This document shows positions 34,000-44,418 of a DNA stretch of 64,000 nucleotides, piece by piece (position 1 is the stretch's first letter; the number at the start of each line of letters is the position of its first letter). The notes beneath the pieces are model-generated. The model ran no database searches, was not told where the DNA came from, and saw nothing but the letters and a program-made list of their open reading frames with translations. The position numbers were made by a program, and so were the translations under genes. Source of the DNA: Lucifuga dentata (lineage: Eukaryota; Chordata; Actinopteri; Ophidiiformes; Bythitidae); the NCBI GenBank assembly GCA_014773175.1, contig VXCM01001534.1, positions 120,572-184,571 of the forward strand. The letters are read 5' to 3'.

Positions 34000-35342
34000 A
34001 TGAAATACAGCGCCAGATTTAAACTGTCGATAAGGGCAAATAGCGTCACACAACCATGTTTCCTCATTTGCCAGTTAGTGGCCTGTTTTTGCGTTTGCCT
34101 TGAAAGAGGCATTACTATGATATTTCCTCATTTACATGTTGGGGAAGTGATTCTTAAAACACAATGGCCACACAAAAACTAAGACCTGTTTCAGTCGCCT
34201 GGTGGTAAATTTAAGCGGTGTGAAAGCTGTGCAATATTTTAAACCAGGGATGGGCAACTGGCGGCCCTCGGGCTGGATATGGCCCACACCTTTGATCTAT
34301 CAGGCCCTCTGATGACTTCTCAAGTAACAAAAATGAAAATTATAAAAAGTGTTTTCCTTTGTATTACCACCACCGACCAGCAGAGGGTGCTCGGTCATTA
34401 CTGATGTGGTATTACTACCATCCATTCCATGGTAGCAAAGCTTTCAATGATCGGGGCAGCGCTGCAAGTTAACATTCAGCAGAAGCAGTTATTTTCCTGT
34501 ATCTCCAAGAGCAAATGTCACATCTCATTTCCTCTCCACAGTAATAGAATGAGAGGGTGGNGGAGAATGAAGGCCTTTTTATACTGAATGTGATTTTAAG
34601 TGCGAATAAATCATGTCTCAATTAAAAACTACATCAATTAATGAGAATATGCACATACAAGGTGAAATTTTGCCTCACAAAAATGCAACATTTATTTTAT
34701 TCGCTCCATTTTTCTCCTTCTTTCGCCTGCAGCAAGAATGAATCAGCCAAATCAAAACAGTCATGTTGACTCGGCGCATCTGAGCAGTTTTATTATGGAC
34801 GCAGCCCGTGTTACATTATGTGTTACGTGTTATGTTACGTTACACACACTGAGTGCGTAACTTAACATTTATTCACTGCGCACAGTCCATGCACTTAGAG
34901 TGCACATAAAGTTGCACTCTGACTGTCCAGTGTGTGCGCCTTTACGTGCAGCCTGTGTACCTGCAGCCTATAATAAAACTGTGCTCAGATATTAATATGA
35001 CCTGAAACACACCACCATACTCTGTTCTGAATTGACTGGCTACCTGAAATTTGTCCTCTGCCTCCTCAGATGTGGAGTGCGCATCTCCAGGACTTGTTCA
35101 AACTGGCCCACAGGCATCCTAAAATCTTGGCTGAAGTGTCATGGTAAAGTTTCAGCTCCTGTATCAGACAGTAAAACTTCCCATGTTCTTTTCTTCTTTC
35201 AAAAACTGGATAAATCCACAAACATTTTGTTATGTGTGGCCCTTTGAGAATGAAATTTTATTGGCCCCATCCTCATCAAAGTTGCCCATCCCTGTTTTAA
35301 ACTGTGTTTGCCTCACATGTGTTAGTGATCAATAAATTTCAT
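34000..35342. mobile_element. R3 element interrupted by a hAT element
   Basis: The left end ATGAAATACAGCGCCAGATTT and the right end AATAAATTTCAT are partly inverted. The body (CATTTACATGTTGGGGAAGTGATTCTTA and a CCTGGTGGTAAATTT end) is repeated in reverse at 22,470-22,612. Its right and left halves are separated by the hAT element at 34,245-35,294. The TATAAATTT-type right end is only a tentative boundary. Confidence 0.5.
34245..35294. mobile_element. hAT-family non-autonomous element with 8-bp target duplication
   Basis: The ends are CAGGGATGGGCAACT and its inverse AGTTGCCCATCCCTG (one base offset, allowing a T), typical of hAT transposons. An exact 8-bp direct repeat TTTTAAAC flanks it at 34,237-34,244 and 35,295-35,302. 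No transposase is recognised. It is 1,050 bp long with an ambiguous N at 34,561. Confidence 0.88.
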
Positions 35343-35374
35343 AGATAAGCCCAATCAGCTGATCAGTCAGTTTA

Positions 35375-36257
35375 TTTAAAAGACCATGCCACCCATTTTC
35401 CATATTTGAGCCTAATATATTGAATTTTCATACATGTAATGTTACTGACAATCATTTCTCAAAGCATACTACTGGAACGGTGAATTAAATTTTCTTTCCT
35501 ATCTTCCAGACCGCCACTGGTTTCAGTTCATTCTGTTACGCTATTAAAATCAACTTGTTGATACTTGAAACATTCTTGGGATAGGTAATCCATCATTGTG
35601 AACAACAAGTTATGTAATTTCAGTGTTTAAGCACAATAAAAAGTGTGGAGTGAATGTATGTCTCCACCAGGGAATATAGTCCCAAAAGAAGACCTGTGTT
35701 TATCGAAACATTTAAATGACCATGACTTCATAAGGCTGTGTAACTATAAGCAGGCAAAACATGGATTTTTAAGGTGGGTGTATCGCTTGAATATTTGATT
35801 TTGAAAGATTAAGAGATTTTGCAAAATATCAGGAAGGCTGAAATACGGTTTTATCCTTTGGGAAATGGTTGTCAGTAACATTGTGTAGCAGAGCAATGAG
35901 GTTTGGTTGATCTCCACTGCCGTAGTTTATTTATTTATTATTCATGTTCCTTTTCTTTCCCTTGCTTTTTTTTGTTACTATTACACTTTGGGGCATGGCC
36001 AGGGAAGCTGTGTGGTTGGGGGTGCCCCTGCTGTTTGGGGTGTGCACCCTGTTAATTTTCCTCTTTCCTGGCTATGACCAACGTGGTAAGTTGAGTTTCT
36101 TTTTGTGGCAAGTTAATTTGGNAGTTGGAGGAAAAAAAAACTCAGCAACGTGAATCTTTCAAACACAACGCAGTGACACCGCTACAATTGCGTGTATGAA
36201 AACTGAATATATTAGGCTCAAACATGCAAAATTGGAGGTATGGTCCTTTAACTTTCC
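35375..36257. mobile_element. R1 family element, copy E, with a solo LTR inserted
   Basis: The left end is TTTAAAAGACCATGCCACCC and the right end GCTCAAACATGCAAAATTGGA ... GGTCCTTTAA. The body matches copy B more closely than copy A (ATTTTCATACATGTAA and AATTTCAGTGTTTAAGC). Removing 35,884-36,190 restores a continuous R1 sequence (ACATTG then CGTGTATGAAAACTGAATAT), which shows the LTR landed in a complete R1 element. Confidence 0.8.
35884..36186. mobile_element. solo LTR (unassigned) inside R1 copy E
   Basis: The 303-bp segment begins TGTAGC and ends GCTACA and is flanked by the 4-bp direct repeat ATTG (35,880-35,883 and 36,187-36,190). It has no coding potential, and its GC-rich centre differs from the AT-rich R1 host. 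The size, TG...CA ends and short target duplication fit a solo LTR left by recombination. The family is not recognised. Confidence 0.7.
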
Positions 36258-37199
36258 AGTTTTGATCAGATCTAACCCTAACCCAGCAGAATTCTGCAGT
36301 TCTGTCAGGTTTGATGAGGAGCTTCCTCCAACTGAACCGTGTTGCACAGATGTTCAATATGATTCTGACCAAACTGAGAATACTTCAGTGCTCTTCTCAT
36401 CCATTCATGGTTGGATCGGACTGTAAGTGTCTTCTGATTTCATTGCGCAGATTCAAGGATCCCAGTGCCAGCAAAGAAACCCCTAAACATCTCTGACCTC
36501 CTCCGTGTTTCACAGTGCAGATGTGGGTCTTTGAAAGCTTTGTTTTGTGAACATACAGTTACTTTACCAAAAAGCTTTAATTTTTAGGAGTTTGGACTGC
36601 ATTTTGCCAAAATATTGGTCAACAATATTTTGGGTCATCATGGCTCTTCATGCCTGGAGCCCTTTTTTTTTTTTTTTTTCAGACAGGGACAGATGGTGCG
36701 ATGTGAAACTGTTGCACCTTTCTCCAGTATTTGAACAATCTTTCTTCAATTTTGGGTCAGTTTTCCTCCATGGAGGAAAACTGCTTGATCATATTGGCCA
36801 CAGAGGTTGTAGGAATATCAGGCTCTTTGGAGGTGGTCTTTAATCTTTAACCATACTTGACTGCTTCTCTCTTTCTAACCTCCTCAGACACAGCTTTTCC
36901 TTCTCTTTCTTCTCTTTTGATACACAAGGACATAAAACAGCAGAGTGAGCACTTAAATGAGAATAGTCTGCTTTAAGTATACTTATAATACATTATTTCT
37001 CATGACATGTAAAGGGTATCAACAATATTTTAGAATGTCTGTTTAGAAGGAGCAAGAGTTCAGCTCTTTTCACTTGTTTTTTCTCCCCACTGCAAACCAA
37101 AGACATGTTTGGATGTCAAAACATCTTTGATTTCAACATTTTTCAGGTTTTATGGTGAATTATTTCAATAAAATGCAAGGGTACCAATACTTTCAGCCA

Positions 37200-40140
37200 G
37201 GTCTCTAGATGCAGGGCCACAAAGCAAACACAAGTGGTAGGTGAAAAGAAAACATGAACATTGTAACCTTGCAGGGTCTTTGTAATGTAAAAAATATGCT
37301 GGAAATATCTAAGACAGTTTTACAAAAGAGCAAAACTTCCATGAGTGACATCTCCAAACCCTCTCTGGCTTTTCTTCATTGTAACATATTTCCAGATTAC
37401 AGAGTTAGCAGTCTAAATATTGGTTTTAACTTCCCTCATTTTCCTGTCACGTCTCGTTTCCCACCCACTGGTTATTGCTCAGGCCTATGATTTTCACTTT
37501 CTGGAAGACACCCGCCCAAAACACTCTCCCACTTTTTTTAGTCTGCGATGATAAATAAAAGAACCCAACAGAGCTTTCCACCACACAGAATTTCAGCTAC
37601 TGAAAAGTGGATTCTTCTCCCTTTCGTTAAAACAGTAATTACTGCTGTGGGTGTTCACTGCACAATCCACATGTATTGTTTTTGTGCCACATTACACGGC
37701 CTTCTGCACTTCCATCCATTGTGTATAATTGCATCCTTGCTCTGTTTTCTGCCCCCAAAAGGTCAAACTTTAATTGCAGTAATACTTATTAACCATAAGT
37801 AATACTTCTTCTACCTCCTCCCTCGGCAATGTTTTTTTTTTCTTTTCTTTTTTCTTTTTCAAGCGGCACTGATTTGAGCTGTGGCCATGCAGAGCTAAAC
37901 TATAATCATAATCTATACAGGGAATAGTTGACATATGAGGAAGTGATTACTGGACATTACCTTGAGGAAGCAATGCTCTAAGGGTCTCCTAAATTAGAAA
38001 GAATATGCCAAATGTTCCCAGATAATAAGACCTTCTCTAATATAGAAAATCCTTTTGTATGGGACTGAAGATGTCGCAGCATTCCTGCTTTATTTGCTCA
38101 TCCAAGGAGAACAGCAGCATGAAAGTAAGGAGGAAATGTAAGTCTAGAAATGTGTCTCACAGCTAAGGTAGGTGTTTTAATTTATCACGGGGTGGTATTG
38201 GCTACAGCAGCAGACCTGCAAAGTCATAAATCATTTTGCTGGTGTAATTCTTTTTCAGGTTCTGGTTTGCTGGTAACAGCACGGTTCACTGCAGGCCAGC
38301 AGGGTCAGCTGCCTGATTAATCCATTTTAATGCCAAAATGTCAGATAATATCAGTCTTTTAACTTGAATGTATTACACGATGATGTGAAAGTTGGATTTA
38401 ATAATCTGCTGTGTAAGTGTAAAGTGTAGGTGGAGTATTTTCAGTGGTAACAGTAGCAATAAGTCCTTTACTTAGATAAAAGTGCTCATATCATGATGGA
38501 AAAATACTTTATTAAAGGTAAAAGTCACGCATGTAAACTTATGCTTTTATGTTTAAAAGTAAATATATTATCAGTAAAATGCACCCGTGCACAACCCTTC
38601 CTCCCACCCTGAAAATTTGCAGCACCAACCTTACATTCTCCAACTCAAGCTGAAAGAAATGACAAATTAGCTTGCATTAGACTTAGAATCGGAACACAAA
38701 TTTTTATCTTGTCCTTTTCATTCTTCCTTCTCTTTACTCTGATTTCTCTGCTCCAGCTGGATACTTCTTCTTAGAATCATGATTCCTGCCTAATGATCCT
38801 AGCTACAGCTAACTCTCCGGCCTGATGTGCTCATGCAATGAGCATTAAATTCCAAATTGTTCAAAGCATGGCCTGTACATTCAGAGAGTCTCAGAAGTTA
38901 AATGCTTTATATCTAGCACCATATAATATGTTTTAGAATAACTAAACCATATATTTGGTTGTGGTTCCCCTGGCAGTTCTGTGGCCCTAATCAACGCTGA
39001 CATCACTTAATATGTAGGACTGTATTAACTGTATTACTGTATTCACTGTATTAACTCCCTGTGTGGCTTCCAGTGATCATGTGTGTTGTGTTATCTTACA
39101 CTGCACGATTGAATCGACCATCCTTCATGACTAAAACCCCCCCGATCTCTGTGCTGACACTGTTCCTCACTGTCAATATAACTGACAGAACCTCCACTTG
39201 GCTTTTCCCACTGACAATTTTCCAATAAAGTTTCATTGAAAAAAAAAAAAAAAANAAAAAAAAAAAAAAAAGGCTGTTACTGTAATTCACAATGTAGATG
39301 GTGGTAATGTATCCTCAAGCTAGATGTTAACCCAATCAGAAGAGGGAACGGTAGGATTGAAAAAGGGGAAAAGAGCATGCCATGTCGACTAGAAAAAGAA
39401 AGGCAGAGTTACTTTGTGCCATTCTGCTTTGTTGCTCTGTAATCTGCTCTCAGTTATTTCTGTCCACACGCTCCTGCTTGCACTATGTTTGTTGTTACTA
39501 GAGCTGAATCCACTCACACAGGTTTAGGTACCTTCAACACTATTTGGATCAACCATCACCCAAAATTTCCAACATGCTATAAATCCATCTGAGCATCTGG
39601 CAGCCAAATCGTTCCTTGACCCAGCAGTAAAACTCATATTGGGACCCTGCTTGCCAGCAGGTCTAATGGCTGTTGGGTGGAACTTCAGTAGCTTCAGGTA
39701 GAGTCAAGTCCAACCAAATTGAGGTCAAATCGGCCCAAAAAACATAGTGTCTGCTAGGCTTAAGTTTCTGCTGCTGTGCAATGCTTCATTTTCCCTCTTT
39801 CATTTTTGTCCCTGTTGATGTTTTCAGATTCAGGACCATCACAGTTCAGCTCAAAACACCCAGAGACATACGACACATCCACTCAATCTGATGGGGTTTT
39901 TATGCAGTTATTTTTTTCTCTCTCTTCACTGTACATGACTGTAAAGGTCAGAAAACAGACTGTTCTGTCTTAGCCAGCAGCAACTCTGAGACTGAAATGC
40001 AGTAAAAATAGTCTTGGAATGACAGAGGCAGCAAAAGCCACTGGCGATGGTTCACTTGTTTGAAGTGGGCCACAGTCATCGTGCTTCACAGCATGGGCAA
40101 CTGAAGGGATAGACCAGAGAAACACACATACACAAACACT

Positions 40141-40178
<38 letters not shown>

Positions 40179-40200
40179 GTNACACACATACACAAACACT

Positions 40201-40238
<38 letters not shown>

Positions 40239-40860
40239 GTCCAGTGTTCAGTACTGGAGGTCTGCTAGCGGTGCCATCTGGGCGTCTACATGCTCCCAGA
40301 TGTCCTCTCTGTAATTAGAGCCAGACCCGGCTCGGCCTGGTCCAGCCCAGCTCCAACCTCTCATTTACCAAGGCCCTCCTTGAATATTTAAGAAGGTTTC
40401 CAACAATATGTGGGCCTTTAGAGGGACTCATTGGCTCTGCAAACAGATTTTCCATTGGTGACATTAAAGAAACCTGAAGAGTTAAGGTAGGCTGGCTGTC
40501 AATTTATGATTTATGGTTTGCAAAATGTCTGAAGAATGCAATCTGTAGTAGGAAAAATAACTTTTTTTTTATTGGAGTAATGTTAATTGCAAGTTTGATT
40601 AGATTTTCTTCTCACTGGGAAAAAGAAAAAGGGAAAAATGCAGGGGTGTACAGCCTGTACATTTTCTTTATTAGATCTGGTTTATACACATTTCTGCTTT
40701 ATTCAGTGACACATATACTGAAATGACAGGATAGATAAGATAAAGTCAAGAGGCGACATACGTCAAAGGTCATGAGTCTGATCTGTATACTCCAGCTCTG
40801 AGAAAACACGATACAGGCCTTCCCTTAAAAACTTTGCTTATCACTGGGTAGGCGTTCAAA
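37200..40860. other. intergenic region upstream of panx3
   Basis: No exon is seen. An A-run with N39255 lies at 39,241-39,271. A 59-base (CA)n-bearing sequence is repeated exactly around N40181 (40,122-40,180 and 40,182-40,240), another assembly join. 40,255-40,450 is repeat-free, mixed-composition DNA about 500 bases upstream of the panx3 start. Near the start are a GATA-rich cluster (40,730-40,741) and an AGGTCA half-site (40,766-40,771). These could be promoter elements, but this is speculative. Confidence 0.35.
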
Positions 40861-41044
40861 ATGTCCATCGCCAAAACGGCCGCCAAGGCCATGCTATCTG
40901 ATGCCCTGCTGCAGGACGGCTCCGGGATAAACCTGATCAACCACTTGGAGCTGGAGCTTCCTCTGGACAAGGTCATCAAGTACGTGTCTGTCGGCCTTCC
41001 ACTGCTGCTGGTCTGCATGGCCTTCGCCCGTGAGATCTCCCTGG
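40861..41044 (+). CDS. panx3: panx3 exon 1
   Basis: Starts ATGTCCATCGCC and ends CTGG|GTGAGC. It encodes the N-terminal helix (MLSDALLQDG) and transmembrane segment 1 (YVSVGLPLLLVCMAFA), 61 whole residues. The N-terminus lines the channel pore in pannexins. Confidence 0.95.
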
Positions 41045-44000
41045 GTGAGCTACTATGCTTTTTTAAAAGTTTTGCTTAAGTTAGGACATTTGTTTTACTT
41101 TATATTTGCTTCTTCAATAATTATACTCCATATTCATGAATGCTTATTTTTTATGCTGCACTTTTGGCTTGCTGGTCTTTTTGTGTTTCTTCCTAACTGT
41201 TACGCTGTTACTCAGTGTTTTCCCTGAGGTAATCTTGTATTTGTCCTTGAATTGCAGCTTATTTACTTGCTAAACTGCATTTAGCTGAACTTGTGATAAG
41301 GGAAATATTATAAATACTCATATAAACATACTTGTTGTTCCTGAAGTTCACAGTTAATTTAAAGTTAACACAAAGTGCTAGACAAGAATCTGATTTTTAT
41401 GTACTGAAGATGTGAAAGTCGGCTGCAGCGATATTGATGTGGAAATAAGAGGCTGAACTGTAGAACATTTGGATGTGTTAAATGACCCAAATGTGTTTCA
41501 TTTCATAGTTAAAAGACGGAATCCTGACACTTTCCACATCAATTGTGATTCATTCTTGGAGCCAAGAAAATAGCAACAGTAACAGCAATGAGAACTATGA
41601 TTACACACACTTTCTAAAGGCAGTAAACACACACAGCCAATGCTTTTCAAGAATGAAAGACGTGGACTCTTGACCCCATTAGGACAAAAATATCTGCCGC
41701 AAAATGTGTAACAGCAATAATAATATAATAACACAAAAGTAATAAAAAACACTAAATCATGACAAGCTTCAAAGTCTGTGAAGAACTTCAGCTATTTTAG
41801 GCATCAAATCATTTGCTTCTTCCACTAATGGAACACTTTGAAACATGCAAAACACATTTTATTGTGGTATTTCACGGTTATTCTAATGTAAAACACGGGC
41901 TGAGTTATATGACGCAAGTGCAGCAAAAGGCTGAGGAAGCTGAATCCATCGACTTTGAAGGAATGCTCCAGAGCTGGTCTGCAATCAGCCTGATGCTCCT
42001 GATGCTAATTGCCACGGGGGGATGATTGAGAGCAGCGTTCACTAACACTGGCACCCTGTAATTACAAGGCGGACTTCTTCTGTGGCAGCTCCCCTCTACT
42101 TGAATCAAATGAGAGGATATGTTGATTATCCAGGAGGGGGGTGGTGGAACACGATGTGGAACCAATAGATCTTGGCTGTCTGTCTGCGTGGTTGTCAGAT
42201 TCACAACAGTGCTTGATTGCGTTGCTGTCTGGTTTACTTGCACCTGGACTCTCAGCCAAGGATTCTTGTACAAAGTGCAAATATAAGGAAGAGATGCCAA
42301 TGTTAACTAGGGGAGTGAGAATATGAGATAGGAGCAGTGGCAGAAACTTAGGCTGTCTGATATTTCCACATGGCTCATAGGAGTGAAGACTTGAGGAGGA
42401 GGATGTTTTACACCGTGTCGTGAAGTGGTATGGATGATTTTTCATGCATCCACATATGCACACATGCAAAGTAGAGAAATTAATGCGGAGCTATGCTGCA
42501 TGAAACACAGTGGTGTGAGTCTTGTTTAAGTCCAAATTTTGCTGTGTGGTACAGTTCATATCACTCAATACATTTACAATTACACTCTAATTAAGACTTT
42601 TTTTTTTTTCAAATGTAACACACCTTAATTAGACTAAAATTGGCACAAATTGACTTAGGCTTACTCTGAGGAACAGACTAGATTACAGTATGTGATTATA
42701 AATCAGCTTACGTAAACTCTGTTTAAGTGTCGCTTATATATGGTGAACTTTGGAATCCAGTTAATTCCATCTATGTCTACAACTTAGTCATATTTTTGCA
42801 TTAATCGCAGTACAGACAAAAACTGTATATTAGATAGCGCACACATTTGCCACGCGCATGTGTGGCAAAGATTACATGAAAAGATGAAATTTAATGGGAG
42901 TTTTAGTTTAAAAAAATACGTTTGAACATTAAGGAGCAACATTGTTCGAAAGCTTTGTAAGATGGAGTGACATGATGATTGGTGGTTAGCAAGCCATCAT
43001 ATCACAGCAAAGATGGATGGATGGATGGATGGATGGAGTTTAGAAATTACAAACAAAATTCAATGCTATGTCATGATGTCTACATTAAGGTTTGTGAGTT
43101 GACATATGCAGAAAAAAATGACAAATAGCTTTACAAAACCTAAATAGAAGTGAAATAGTGTAACTTTTTCCATGTCACACTCAGTTATTTTCAGATATAT
43201 TTTCATGAGACCAGATGTTTACCTTTGACCTGTTTGTATTTTTAAGGTCTAAAACAGTAGTTAATGGTACTACCAGGCCAAATTTCACAATTCCTTTTTG
43301 TGGAGCTGCCAATAACTGCTGCCAATAAACTGACCACTGTTTTGTTGACTTCCTGAACCAAATATACTCTAAAATTAGTACTTGAAGAAAATAATTTTTG
43401 AATTTTTAGTTTGAAATCAAATTCACTTTGGCACAGTAGTATAAAGAGACATTCTGGACTTCTTTGTGTGTGTTTTTGATACAGCTCTCTAAACCTGTTC
43501 ATACTGTAAGAAGCTAAAAGTTGCAGGATGGTTTGATCCATGTTTTACAGTCTGCTGACAGCTGAGACAAATGAATATATAAAATTGAACATGTCTAACA
43601 ACAGGAAACACGAACCAACATTCACAATGCATGTTTAGTTTTGGTTCAGTGCCAGCCTGAAATTACACTACACAATGTGGGTGGGAATCTAGAGGAGCCA
43701 GAGGAGCAAATGAACCACGTCTCCCCACTTAACCACATCTTTCTGTGTACAACAGGTCATGTTTAAAATGAATATATTCCTTTCTGATCTCTGTGGTCAT
43801 TACTGCATTTGGGTCGATGCCATCTACATGTTAGAATGCAGCTACTTTATTCCTGTAACACACACATACACTTATATACGCTGTGTGTACACACCCTTGT
43901 GTAATTGCGCCATGTAACAGCTGCCTGTAATGAGATGGATTGGCTGCAGAAATCTTATTCTGGCAGTAAATTAGTAGCAGCATGTTTCTACTTACAGAAA

Positions 44001-44378
44001 ACTGGGCAGATGTGGAGGTTGCTTGTAAAAAATAGAAGCACCATGTTTCTCTTGTAAGGCTCTGAAGTGGAGGGGGGCACACCCTTGGTGCGTCCCTACC
44101 CAATCTCTGTCTTTAAGGGTGGAGCACCATTGAGAGATGACAGATGGGTGCGGAGCACAGATTCAAGTGGTTGGAGCATACGTGGTTAAACCAAGGTGAA
44201 CTAAATATATAGTGGGGAAGCTCAAATTTGGAAAGGAGTCGCCCACATTTTATTAAAAGCCAGGTTAAAATTTGGAAATGTATGATTTCTCCAGGGAAAT
44301 TCTGGACCAATGAATGGGAAAGAAGATGCAGATGTACTGTATTTATCAAGCTGTGGACCTCCAGTACTGAGCTGTGTG

Positions 44379-44418
<40 letters not shown>

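Larger units (their letters stand above)
33800..37199 (-). mobile_element. Tc1-like transposon carrying nested insertions
   Basis: The ends are inverted copies of TGGCTGAAA(A/G)(C)TATTGGTACCC at 33,800-33,821 and 37,179-37,199. The minus strand at 36,540-36,300 reads as a decayed Tc1-type transposase (HCETRRRSEMFRGFFAGTG resembles the KHGGGSVMVWGCFSAAG block). Without the insertions between 34,000 and 36,257 the element would be about 1.1 kb, a normal size for a deleted Tc1. The transposase is broken by stops and lacks most of its length. Confidence 0.65.

Noticed and set aside
41905..42469. 131- and 135-residue minus-strand frames in panx3 intron 1
   Set aside because: Two overlapping frames with no protein resemblance; more likely non-coding DNA without stops.
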